A stretch of DNA of 36,361 bases from a virus (IMGVR_UViG_3300013094_000138:1-36361), one strand, 5' to 3'; counted from the first letter of the stretch, positions 13,825 through 21,015 are shown. The notes: generated by a model not told the origin, from the letters alone. Numbers and translations: made by a program.

Positions 13825-15642
13825 ATGACAAAGAAACTTTCAAGAGATATCTGGATTGCAGGTGTTGCTAGAGGACATAACAGCAGTGTTTGTCTACTAA
13901 AAAATGATGAAATTGTTTTTAGTATTGAAGAAGAACGGTTAAGCCGTAAAAAATATGACGGTGGACCGTTTGCTGCCATGATGGAGATTTTAGAATATAC
14001 AGATCATTTAGATTATCTTGTAATTGCACATACTCAAGCTCTAAAAGATACAGCAGGAAGAGTAGATTTTTCAGGCGATGACATTTATACAGGAATAGCA
14101 AGGAAACTAAATTTAATCAGTAGAAAAGAAAATCCTTATGAACATCCTCAAGTTATCGATCTAAGTCATATTCATCATAAATTGCATGCAGCCTGCGCAT
14201 TTTATCGATCAGGTTTTGACGAAGCCACTGCAGTTATTGTGGACGGAGCAGGAACTTTTATACCATTGACAGCAGGTAGAGAAAGTCTCACCGGTTGGGA
14301 AGTTGAAAGCGTTTATGAATGCACCTATCCTGATTGGTTCAAAACTGTCTATAAACACATAGGAACTCGTGGTCCATTAACTGGCGCTTTAGTGGAAGAA
14401 TTTGATAGTTCCATTTATGATGAACATGGACAAACTCACGAAGCACTAGTCACTGATAGAGCTGGAATTACTAAAGTTTACGAAGCTGTAACTCAATATT
14501 GCGGTTGGGATAGTATAGAAGCCGGGAAAACTATGGGTCTATTTCCTTACGGTAATCCTAATGATCAAATCCCTGCGTTATTTGATACAACTGGAATAGC
14601 ACCACTATCCAACAGAAATATAGTTGTTCCTACATATCCTAATGGTGCAGCTATTAACGCTAAATTATTTACATTCCTAAACGAAGAATCTACAGAAGAT
14701 GTTACACTTCTTCAAAGTCGTAGAGATTTAGCTTATGCTTGTCAAACGCAGACACAGGAACAAGTATTATTGTTAATTCGCAAAGCTGTAGAAAAAACTG
14801 GCATTAAGAAAGTAGTTCTCAGTGGCGGTTATGGATTAAATTGTGTGGCTAATTATTATTACCTGCAACATTTACAAAAAGACGGCATTGAACTATATGT
14901 TGAACCAATTAGTAACGATGCTGGAACAGCCATTGGAGCTGCTTTACTGGTACACAAAAAATATTTCATGTCTGGCCCTAATTTCCAAAATAAAAATCAT
15001 TGCAAAGATGGACTATATTTAGGTTTTGAATACAACTATTCCGATGACGAAATTAATCAGCTGGCTAGTAATTATAGTGCAGAAGTAACTGATGCCGGTT
15101 ATGCAGATGTTGTAGAATTACTGCTCAATAAAAATATTGTTACTATGTTCCAAGGTCGCAGCGAAAACGGGCCAAGAGCACTGGGAAATCGCAGTATCTT
15201 GTTTAATCCTACTTACGCTGATGGTAAAGATTTTGTAAATAGTGTAAAACATCGTGAGTATTTTAGACCATTTGCAGGCAGTATACTTCAGGATCATGTC
15301 CACGAGTGGTTTGATCTTAGAGGAATGAAAGACAGTCCTTATATGATGTATGCTGTAAACTGTAAAGAAGGGGTTGCTGAAAAAATACCTAGTATTATCC
15401 ATGTGGACGGAACTTGTAGGATTCAAACTGTTACTGAAGAACAAAATAAACATTTTTATGCACTTATATCTGAATTTTATAATCAGACAGGAGTACCAAT
15501 TTTGTTTAATACCAGTTTTAACTTAGGTGGCGATCCATTAGTGGAGACATTAGATGATGCGCTAGATACCCTAAGTCGATGCAGTATTGAATATTTGTAC
15601 TTACCAGAATATGGTAAATTAATTAAAATCAGTAATACCTAA
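13825..15642 (+). CDS. NodU/CmcH-family O-carbamoyltransferase
   Basis: 605-residue enzyme of the NodU/CmcH/TobZ family, which transfers a carbamoyl group from carbamoyl phosphate, via carbamoyl-AMP, to a hydroxyl, commonly on a sugar. The hallmark motifs are present: 'GHNSSVCLL' with 'EEERLSRKK' (residues ~17-46; the usual GHD is GHN here), 'HIHHKLHAACAFYRSGF' (His115, His117, His118, His121, candidate metal ligands) followed by 'VDGAG', 'GKTMGLFPYG' (~234-243), 'SGGYGLNCVAN' (~333-343), 'QGRSENGPRALGNRS' (~443-457), and 'NTSFNLGGDP' (~562-571) with a downstream 'DDAL'. Length is normal for the family and nothing looks truncated. It is the last gene of the plus-strand cassette and ends at a strong terminator. 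The substrate is unknown: a host surface glycan is most likely, a virion glycan or modified nucleoside possible. Confidence 0.9.
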   Translation: MTKKLSRDIWIAGVARGHNSSVCLLKNDEIVFSIEEERLSRKKYDGGPFAAMMEILEYTDHLDYLVIAHTQALKDTAGRVDFSGDDIYTGIARKLNLISRKENPYEHPQVIDLSHIHHKLHAACAFYRSGFDEATAVIVDGAGTFIPLTAGRESLTGWEVESVYECTYPDWFKTVYKHIGTRGPLTGALVEEFDSSIYDEHGQTHEALVTDRAGITKVYEAVTQYCGWDSIEAGKTMGLFPYGNPNDQIPALFDTTGIAPLSNRNIVVPTYPNGAAINAKLFTFLNEESTEDVTLLQSRRDLAYACQTQTQEQVLLLIRKAVEKTGIKKVVLSGGYGLNCVANYYYLQHLQKDGIELYVEPISNDAGTAIGAALLVHKKYFMSGPNFQNKNHCKDGLYLGFEYNYSDDEINQLASNYSAEVTDAGYADVVELLLNKNIVTMFQGRSENGPRALGNRSILFNPTYADGKDFVNSVKHREYFRPFAGSILQDHVHEWFDLRGMKDSPYMMYAVNCKEGVAEKIPSIIHVDGTCRIQTVTEEQNKHFYALISEFYNQTGVPILFNTSFNLGGDPLVETLDDALDTLSRCSIEYLYLPEYGKLIKISNT

Positions 15643-15670
15643 AAAAAAGCAGCGTAAGCTGCTTTTTTTA
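15641..15670. terminator. Bidirectional intrinsic terminator between convergent genes
   Basis: A perfect 12-bp stem (15642-15653 with 15658-15669, AAAAAAAGCAGC) with loop GTAA combines a GC core with A- and T-tracts, so it terminates on both strands. The left arm contains the end of the carbamoyltransferase stop codon and the right arm overlaps the stop codon of the minus-strand gene that ends at 15668. Confidence 0.9.
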
Positions 15671-16627
15671 TGGATGATTAGGATCTGGGTCAAATAACGG
15701 ATCGGTAGTAGTGGGTTTATTTGTACCGTATATGCCATTAGGATCATCGTAAGGTTGGACCTTCCAAGGATGTGTAGTTGGAGCCGGACTAAAAGTTATG
15801 GCTGCATTGCCATTTATACTTAAAGGGGTAGCTACTAGTGCGGAACTCAGCGTAATTTGATTGCTAGAAATACTTACAACAGTTGTATGACTAGCAAAAA
15901 TGTCTGGACAACCAAAAGTAGTAATGCCTACATCCATTCCTACAGTGATACCAGTAGCATCTGTAAGTTGAATGATCGTTTGACCTTGTGTATTAGTAGG
16001 AGATGCTGCAGTCAAATCGATTGTTTTGAGCATGTTAGTTGCACCATGAACTTGAGGTAAATCTCTAAGTTTTTGTCTGTAAGTTTGCCAAGCAGTTTTT
16101 GTGGCTGAAGGAATATCATCGGCTGTGGCTATATGATCTGTAGATGATAGTATACCATTCCTCCATCCTCTAATATGATTCCAAGTTACATGAGGTTCCC
16201 TCCATGGTGTGGACCATGTATCTGTTGCAGGATCATATGTTACAGTCTCGTGATCATGTGTGTGATCAGGTGGTGGAGGATCTGGTCTAGTGTAAACAGC
16301 ACCGTCAGCTAATGTTTCATCCGCTGTTGACAATTTATCATAATGATATCTGCTAGCGTCTGCGCCAAATATATGGCACATTTTGGGATTTGTTGTGCAA
16401 TCTACTTTGACCAGATGACAGTCTAACGGGGCTGGATAGTCTGGACCATCATCATCTTCGGTAAGAAAATGACCTTGTTGCCATTTTAATGTTTCTTTGT
16501 TTACAAATACCCAAATTTTATCAGGGCCATTATAAGTCCATGTGCCTGTTTTTTTCAAATTATTTGTTGTCAACAAATAATCATCTGGTAAATCATAAGT
16601 AAATGTTTGACTAATAATTTTGTTCAT
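15668..16627 (-). CDS. Tail-assembly-chaperone-like protein with C-terminal beta module (copy 2)
   Basis: 319 residues, paralogue of the gene at 18182-19165. The N-terminal part has 'TGTWTYNGPDKIWVFVNKET' (residues ~26-45) and 'GHFLTEDDDGPDYPAP'. The middle has 'HVTWNHIRGWRNGILSSTD' then 'IPSATKTAWQTYRQKLRDLP' (~148-193). The 'RNxxLxxTD ... W..YRQ.LRDLP' pattern is the signature of phage tail-assembly/fibre chaperone families (Phage_tail_APC, XkdW-like). After residue ~200 comes a virion-type beta module ('DATGITVGMDVGI', 'VVSISSNQITLSSALVATPL'), which a pure chaperone should not need. It follows the cysteine-rich protein ending at 16631 by three bases, with only a weak GGAT ribosome site. 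It probably folds or escorts that adhesin; a structural role is also possible. Confidence 0.6.
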   Translation of the reverse strand: MNKIISQTFTYDLPDDYLLTTNNLKKTGTWTYNGPDKIWVFVNKETLKWQQGHFLTEDDDGPDYPAPLDCHLVKVDCTTNPKMCHIFGADASRYHYDKLSTADETLADGAVYTRPDPPPPDHTHDHETVTYDPATDTWSTPWREPHVTWNHIRGWRNGILSSTDHIATADDIPSATKTAWQTYRQKLRDLPQVHGATNMLKTIDLTAASPTNTQGQTIIQLTDATGITVGMDVGITTFGCPDIFASHTTVVSISSNQITLSSALVATPLSINGNAAITFSPAPTTHPWKVQPYDDPNGIYGTNKPTTTDPLFDPDPNHP

Positions 16628-16630
16628 TTT

Positions 16631-17398
16631 TTATCCGTATGTTACTGAAACTTGTCCTTGGTTACCGAATCCGCCCCAGCAGCAACCGCCTCCATAACTA
16701 GTGGCATTTTGTCCGCCGCCACCTGGCACAATGCCATAACCATATACTCCATTGGCTCCACCGCCAGTTCCACATTGTCCACCGTTGATTACCGGACCTG
16801 AAACTGTAGCAGCTGCTACTGCTGTATATCCATAAGAATATGAAAAACAATACTGAGTAGTTAAAGCTGAACCGTTAGCACCGCTTATATTAATATCGCC
16901 GCCACAGGCACAGCAATAAAAACACATTACACAAGGAATGTAATACCCATCACCAGCAAAACAATGAGTATCACCACTTCTAGCTGGCTGTGCACAAAAA
17001 TTACTCAATCCTGGACCGTTTACATAACTGGTATAGCCTCCGCATCCATAGCATGCTCCAGCGCAGTTGCCTGAACCTGCAGCACAAATTGTATAACTGG
17101 CACCAGCTAGACCGCCTGTTGTTCCGCAATTAATTGTTTTTATAGCATATGATCCTGCACCTCCTCCTTGAGTTGACTGCATGCAACAGCATGCGCCACC
17201 TCCACCAGATCCTCCGCCCCACATTTCAAAAGTTATCCATGTGGTTCCAGCTGGTGCTACAAAATTACAACAGAATCCACCATTAGCTGCCGACTGTGGA
17301 CTGGTATTACAAACACTGAATTCTTTAGGAGTATTAGTGGTTAATATCGTTGTTGAGGGAACTGTGAACGCTATCGTTGCTAAATTAATAGTTGCCAT
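16631..17398 (-). CDS. Cysteine- and glycine-rich adhesin-like virion protein A
   Basis: 255 residues with 22 cysteines. After a short beta N-terminus comes 'NGGFCCNFVAPAGTTWITFE', then 'MWGGGSGGGGACCC' (residues ~59-72), 'GGGAGSYAIKTI', 'YTICAAGSGNCAGACYGCGG', and at the C-terminus 'GGGCCWGGFGNQGQVSVTYG'. The layout 'PAGTxxxxFExWGGGGGGG ... GGxGxxGxVxxTYG' is that of glycine-rich domains found at tips of phage fibres and other surface proteins, which can form polyglycine-helix sandwiches. The cysteine load is unusual for a cytoplasmically made protein and suggests disulphide stabilisation after release. There is no signal peptide. AGGAA precedes the ATG. It lies between paralogue B and a chaperone-like gene. 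Receptor binding is inferred, not shown. Confidence 0.7.
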   Translation of the reverse strand: MATINLATIAFTVPSTTILTTNTPKEFSVCNTSPQSAANGGFCCNFVAPAGTTWITFEMWGGGSGGGGACCCMQSTQGGGAGSYAIKTINCGTTGGLAGASYTICAAGSGNCAGACYGCGGYTSYVNGPGLSNFCAQPARSGDTHCFAGDGYYIPCVMCFYCCACGGDINISGANGSALTTQYCFSYSYGYTAVAAATVSGPVINGGQCGTGGGANGVYGYGIVPGGGGQNATSYGGGCCWGGFGNQGQVSVTYG

Positions 17399-17411
17399 TA
17401 TTATATTCCTA

Positions 17412-18167
17412 TCATTTGTAAGTTATGATTACAAGTCCGCCCGCACCGTGACCGCCTTGATAACAGTTACCGCCGTTAGCGCTAGCGCCTGATCCGCCGC
17501 CTCCCGGAAAACTAGCGCATCCGCCGCGAGCGTCTCCATAAGTATTTCCGCACTGGTCCAAACTCATCCTGACCCCAGCGCCAATGTAAGTGGGCTCAGA
17601 ACCGTAGTCCCAACTCATATATCCACAAGTAGATGCGCCTGCTCCTGAAACTAGTCCGCAAATTGCTAAATCAAAACCACAAGCACTTCCCGCTTGACAA
17701 CTTACTGCGCCACAACTGTTATTACTGAAAAAACAACCAGTTACTCCGCAAAATCCACCTGAAGCGCACAAACACAACGGATAACTAGCTGTCGCATTGC
17801 AAGCGTAACTAGCATATCCGCAACCGCCATTACAGTTGCTACTGCAACCAGTTGAACCACCAGCGCAGATTGTATATTGTTGTGTTGGAACTACTTGAAT
17901 AGTTTTTCTAGCATAGCTGCCCGAGCCGCCGCTGAAACATTGTTGTTGACAGCAACAACTGCCACCACCACCGCCGCCGCCGCCCCAGACTTCAAATTTA
18001 GCCCATGTAGCGCCTGACGGAACTGTCCATAAACAGCATTGTCCACCGTTACTTGCCGCGTTGGTGCTGGTATTATAAATGTAAATTACATTATATGGAT
18101 TGCCGTATGATAATGGTTGTGTAAATCTACTATCGGGAAATAATGTTGCTAAATTAGTCGATGCCAT
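17412..18167 (-). CDS. Cysteine- and glycine-rich adhesin-like virion protein B
   Basis: 251 residues, 23 cysteines. It has the same plan as A: 'NGGQCCLWTVPSGATWAKFE', 'VWGGGGGGGGSCCCQQQC' (residues ~59-76), 'GGSGSYARKTIQV', 'YTICAGGSTGCSSNCNGGCG', a divergent cysteine-studded middle ('LCLCASGGFCGVTGCFFSNN'), then 'FPGGGGSGASANGGNC' and 'GGHGAGGLVIITYK' at the end. The conserved frame (first CC, the CCC after the Gly run, the 'GCGYxSY' segment, the final beta strand) shows common descent with A and C, while the middle has diverged strongly, as expected for a receptor-contacting tip. AGGAAA lies before the ATG. It sits between the chaperone-like gene copy 1 and protein A. The fibre-tip role is an inference. 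Confidence 0.7.
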   Translation of the reverse strand: MASTNLATLFPDSRFTQPLSYGNPYNVIYIYNTSTNAASNGGQCCLWTVPSGATWAKFEVWGGGGGGGGSCCCQQQCFSGGSGSYARKTIQVVPTQQYTICAGGSTGCSSNCNGGCGYASYACNATASYPLCLCASGGFCGVTGCFFSNNSCGAVSCQAGSACGFDLAICGLVSGAGASTCGYMSWDYGSEPTYIGAGVRMSLDQCGNTYGDARGGCASFPGGGGSGASANGGNCYQGGHGAGGLVIITYK

Positions 18168-18181
18168 TTATATATTTCCTA

Positions 18182-19165
18182 TTAGTTTGCTGGTCGAACA
18201 CTAGCCAAAATTGTCAATTTTATATCAATACCAGTAATGGTACCTGTACTGACTGTGCTGGTAATTGGTCCGCCGCCTGCTGTTGACGATAATTGGAAAG
18301 CTGTAGTTGTAGGAGAACCAACAACATAATAAGTCGCACCTGATGTATATCCAGTTATACTACCGCTGCTGAATGTTCCTGTAATCTTTACAGGCTGACC
18401 CACAGTTGGTGCTACGATTAACGCATCACAAGAAAACACGCCTGTGGTACTGGTAATCTGTGGGTTTTTAACTGGTGTATACAGTACTGGAGGAATGGCA
18501 GCATTAGATTTATCATTGTGCAATTCATCTGGTCTTAATGGAGGAATCACCTCCCAAGGATTAACTCCATTGGCTTGATGTGTAGCAGTTAAATCTCTCA
18601 TCCATTGCCTATAGGCTGCCCAGTGTGCTTTATCTGATGGACTTGATTTGTTATACAATTCATCAGTTCCTGCTAAATTACCGTTTCTCCAAGTAAGTAA
18701 TTCTTCCCATGTCATATGAGGTTTTTTCCAAGGATACGGTTTAATAAATGTATTAGTAGTTGCATCATATTGAATTTCTGTTAATTCATATGTATGATCT
18801 GGAGGAGTTGGTTCAGGCCATAAGTACTGGCTGTCGTCAGGATGTGTCTTTTGTCCGTGAGGCAATGTAGCATAATCTATTTCTCCATGACACAAACTGG
18901 CAATATCTGGATTTACATTAGCATCTACTAAAACTTTAGTTTGACCTTCGGGTGTAGGAATATCTGCACCGTCATCTGCTTCAGTATAGTGGAATCTGCC
19001 GATAATTTTCTTTGTAGTATTATCTACAAATATCCAAATTTTGTCTGGACCTGTATAAGTCCAAGTGCCTGTTAGATTTTTACTATTAGTTTGAGCCAAA
19101 TAATAATCTGCAACAGGATATGTAAATGTTACAGATACCTTGGTATTTTTTGATTGATCACCCAT
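18182..19165 (-). CDS. Tail-assembly-chaperone-like protein with C-terminal beta module (copy 1)
   Basis: 327 residues, paralogous to the gene at 15668-16627. Shared elements are 'TGTWTYTGPDKIWIFVDNTT' (residues ~31-50), 'FHYTEADDGADIPTP', 'HMTWEELLTWRNGNLAGTDE' and 'AHWAAYRQWMRDLTATHQ' (~151-198). The 'WRNGxLxxTD ... W.aYRQ..RDL' pattern points to the phage tail-assembly chaperone superfamily. The last ~90 residues form a beta module ('GQPVKITGTFSSGS', 'GATYYVVGSPTTTAFQLSST') of the type used in the virion fibres. AGGAT precedes the ATG; the gene starts 12 bases after cysteine-rich protein C ends. The pairing with a glycine-rich adhesin repeats at the other end of this block. Alternatively it is itself a virion component. 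Confidence 0.6.
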   Translation of the reverse strand: MGDQSKNTKVSVTFTYPVADYYLAQTNSKNLTGTWTYTGPDKIWIFVDNTTKKIIGRFHYTEADDGADIPTPEGQTKVLVDANVNPDIASLCHGEIDYATLPHGQKTHPDDSQYLWPEPTPPDHTYELTEIQYDATTNTFIKPYPWKKPHMTWEELLTWRNGNLAGTDELYNKSSPSDKAHWAAYRQWMRDLTATHQANGVNPWEVIPPLRPDELHNDKSNAAIPPVLYTPVKNPQITSTTGVFSCDALIVAPTVGQPVKITGTFSSGSITGYTSGATYYVVGSPTTTAFQLSSTAGGGPITSTVSTGTITGIDIKLTILASVRPAN

Positions 19166-19177
19166 TTTTTATCCTTT

Positions 19178-19978
19178 TTAACCGTATGTAATTAATACTA
19201 GTCCGCTAGATCCCCATTGACCCCAACAGCATCCGCCACCGCAACCTGTACCAGCATTTCCTGGACCGCCTGGCCACGGTATAGCTTGTGAGCCGCTGCT
19301 ACCAAATTTACAACAACCCTCTATGGTCATCGAGGTGCAACAAGGATCTAGACTGTGTCTAGCATTTGGTTGATATTTAATAGCACCTTGAACTAATTGT
19401 ACTGTAAACTGAGCGCAGAAATAATTGTCCATTTGACCTAAAGAAGTACCTTGAAAAGCAATATCATATGCTGAAGGTCCGCAACAAATTAAAGTATTGC
19501 AGGCATACTGACAAATGCCGGTACAGGGATTACAACCTATACCATGCCAACACCCAGTGCATCCACCAGAACCGCCTACTGCACAAGCAATAGTTGAACC
19601 TGCTGAATTTGTTACAAAACTAGGAAATCCGCATGTTCCGCAACAACCACAGGAACAACATCCTGAACCAGCTGAACAGACATTATAGTAAGGGCAAAGA
19701 CTTCCGCTAACTGTTTTTTTGACATAAAACCCAGGGTTCGGTGAACGATAATTGCCCTGACAACAGCATCCACCACCACCATCTCCGCCAGCACCCCACA
19801 GTTCAAATGTTATATATGTGGTACAGCTATTTGGTTTGAAGCAACAGCAAGCACCACCATTTTGGACTCCGTCATCGTTATGACCACTAGTCATCACAGC
19901 TATTTGATTAAATCGATAGGTAGCAGCCGCGGATGTTGGATTTTGAATTATTAAACCTGACAGACTAGATGTTGCCAT
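19178..19978 (-). CDS. Cysteine- and glycine-rich adhesin-like virion protein C
   Basis: 266 residues and 32 cysteines (12 %), the most cysteine-rich of the three. Motifs in order: 'NGGACCCFKPNSCTTYITFE', 'LWGAGGDGGGGCCCQG' (residues ~60-75), 'GFYVKKTVSG', 'YNVCSAGSGCCSCGCCGTCG', 'GGSGGCTGCWHGIGCNPCTG', 'NTLICCG', 'LDPCCTSMTIEGCC', and a C-terminus 'GCGGGCCWGQWGSSGLVLIT' close to that of A. The Gly-rich frame with a beta N-cap and a final strand suits a fibre-tip adhesin; the many CC and CCC motifs suggest extensive disulphides or, less likely, metal binding. The ribosome site GGCGGA lies inside the preceding gene, so translation is probably coupled. It leads the adhesin/chaperone block. Confidence 0.7.
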   Translation of the reverse strand: MATSSLSGLIIQNPTSAAATYRFNQIAVMTSGHNDDGVQNGGACCCFKPNSCTTYITFELWGAGGDGGGGCCCQGNYRSPNPGFYVKKTVSGSLCPYYNVCSAGSGCCSCGCCGTCGFPSFVTNSAGSTIACAVGGSGGCTGCWHGIGCNPCTGICQYACNTLICCGPSAYDIAFQGTSLGQMDNYFCAQFTVQLVQGAIKYQPNARHSLDPCCTSMTIEGCCKFGSSGSQAIPWPGGPGNAGTGCGGGCCWGQWGSSGLVLITYG

Positions 19979-19979
19979 A

Positions 19980-20309
19980 TTAATGTCCGCCTAATAACCA
20001 ACCATATGCACTGGAATAGATTAGTGTAACAGCACAATAATTAACGTTTAATGTTAAATTACCATTGTTATTGGCAATGTAAGCAGCACCATTTTGAGCA
20101 ACTGTGCAATTGCTTGAACTAAACGCCCCAGTAGCATCAATTATTTGAACTGTATCTCCGTCTAAGCTAGTCGAAGTTGCCGGCAATGTAATTGTTTGCC
20201 CGCCAGCTGTACAAATAATTCTGTCGTTTGGTAGTGCAGTATATGCGACACCGGCATTATAACGAATAACCGATCCAGCTGTTCCTGTTGTTGTAATATA
20301 TCGTCCCAT
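19980..20309 (-). CDS. Small fibre/decoration-type beta protein
   Basis: 109 residues. 'YTALPNDRIICTAGGQTITL' leads into 'GDTVQIIDATGAFSSSNCTV', 'GAAYIANNNGNLTLN' and 'VTLIYSSAYGWLLGGH'. This is a familiar fold pattern from phage tail fibres: 'ITLP ... GDxVxIxDxxGxFxxNxxTV ... LxLxxxxxxVTLxYxxxxGW'. The protein is a single such domain, complete but unfused. A CATAAATA late-promoter motif lies at 20338-20331 and AAAGGAA precedes the ATG, so it may begin a transcription unit covering the adhesin/chaperone genes. Likely a fibre-associated or decoration protein. Confidence 0.6.
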   Translation of the reverse strand: MGRYITTTGTAGSVIRYNAGVAYTALPNDRIICTAGGQTITLPATSTSLDGDTVQIIDATGAFSSSNCTVAQNGAAYIANNNGNLTLNVNYCAVTLIYSSAYGWLLGGH

Positions 20310-20330
20310 ATCTTTATTCCTTTATGACTG

Positions 20331-20338
20331 TATTTATG
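20331..20338 (-). promoter_or_regulatory. Late-promoter motif CATAAATA ahead of the adhesin/chaperone block
   Basis: CATAAATA on the minus strand (20338 to 20331) matches the NATAAATA late form, lies 21 bases before the ATG at 20309, and overlaps the stop codon of the preceding gene. It could drive the downstream adhesin and chaperone genes as a unit. Confidence 0.5.
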
Positions 20339-20660
20339 TCGTTGATGTTTCAATTCCGTATACTACAGCATTGATACCAGTAATGCTACCCCTAAAAAGT
20401 AAGCTATAACCAGCATTAACCACAATTCCAGTTCGTTCCAACACTCCATGTGGTAGTAATTCTGTTTCATACTCTAAAAATTCACCTGTAGCAATTGTCG
20501 AACTGCTGGCGCACAGCCCTAATCTAACAGTTGAATCTGAATTTGTCCTATTAACAATACTTACACTGGCTACTGTAAAAGTCCCTGCCGGAGCTGTGTA
20601 AAGCAAAGTATCCGTTGCTGCTGAGCCAAGATCTACTGCTCCTAATCTTCCTGTTGCCAT
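20334..20660 (-). CDS. Small conserved virion-type protein, tandem copy 2
   Basis: 108 residues. 'MATGRLGAVDLGSAATDTLL' then 'YTAPAGTFTVASVSIVNRTN', 'EYETELLPHGVLERTGIVVN' and the ending 'YGIETSTT'. I recognise this as a widespread small protein of large tailed phages, found among fibre genes and probably a single beta-sandwich; no biochemical role is known to me. It is a clear tandem paralogue of the gene at 20675-21001: same length, same first seven residues, same motif order. The leader CGGAGATAAAAT is identical to that of its copy. Differences between copies are concentrated in the middle ('VRLGLCASSSTIATGE' versus 'IRMAISTSSSTMASNE'). Confidence 0.65.
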   Translation of the reverse strand: MATGRLGAVDLGSAATDTLLYTAPAGTFTVASVSIVNRTNSDSTVRLGLCASSSTIATGEFLEYETELLPHGVLERTGIVVNAGYSLLFRGSITGINAVVYGIETSTT

Positions 20661-21015
20661 ATTTTATCTCCGTTTTAAGTTGTTGAAGTTTCAATTCCGT
20701 AAGCTACAAAATTTACCAGCAATGCGCTAGATCTAACCAATATAGAATATCCAGCGTTTATCACAAGTCCAGTGCGCTCTAACACTCCATGCGATAAAAT
20801 TTCTGTTTCATATTCTATGTATTCATTTGAAGCCATTGTACTAGAACTTGTGCTGATAGCCATACGAATGGTCACAGGACTATTACTTCTATTTGCTACG
20901 CTAACAGTGGCCACTGTAAAATACCCAGCAGGTGCTGTATACAGTAGTGTATCTGTTGCTGCTACTGGAATATCTACAATGCCTAATCTTCCTGTTGCCA
21001 TATTTTATCTCCGTT
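20641..21015. repeat. 34-bp exact direct repeat spanning the starts of the tandem 108-residue genes
   Basis: Positions 20641-20674 and 20982-21015 are identical over 34 bases. They cover the first codons, the start codon and the ribosome-binding leader of the two tandem genes, 341 bases apart. Further similarity continues in the genes at lower identity ('GTTTCAATTCCGTA' near both gene ends). The pattern indicates duplication of a whole gene plus its leader. Confidence 0.8.
20675..21001 (-). CDS. Small conserved virion-type protein, tandem copy 1
   Basis: 108 residues, paralogue of the next gene downstream. It opens with 'MATGRLGIVDIPVAATDTLL', then 'YTAPAGYFTVATVSVANRSN', 'EYETEILSHGVLERTGLVIN' and 'AYGIETSTT'. 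The fold is probably a small beta sandwich, and its place among fibre genes suggests a fibre-attached or virion-surface subunit. The leader CGGAGATAAAAT provides GGAG at normal spacing. It lies 12 bases downstream of the 2876-residue fibre gene. The family is recognised by pattern; function is not established. Confidence 0.65.
   Translation of the reverse strand: MATGRLGIVDIPVAATDTLLYTAPAGYFTVATVSVANRSNSPVTIRMAISTSSSTMASNEYIEYETEILSHGVLERTGLVINAGYSILVRSSALLVNFVAYGIETSTT

Noticed and set aside
15118-15453. Minus-strand open frame of 111 codons
   Set aside because: It is antisense to the most conserved motifs of the carbamoyltransferase, so the sequence is explained by that gene.
13825-15642. 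DNA-base modification role for the carbamoyltransferase
   Set aside because: No thymidylate-synthase-like, hydroxymethylase or base-modification partner is present; neighbours are a glycosyltransferase and an esterase, which point to glycan chemistry.
17181-17492. Plus-strand open frame of 103 codons, Pro/His-rich start
   Set aside because: It spans the antisense of two cysteine/glycine-rich genes; the composition is the reverse reading of Gly/Cys codons.
19612-19806. Frameshifted second product within cysteine-rich gene C
   Set aside because: The alternative frame is simply open by composition; the main frame is intact end to end with conserved termini and there is no slippery-site plus structure evidence.
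16631-19978. Metallothionein or zinc-finger reading of the cysteine-rich proteins
   Set aside because: The cysteines sit in long glycine-rich beta-capped frames with few regular CxxC/His patterns, and the ends match fibre-tip domains. Metal binding is kept only as a minor alternative.
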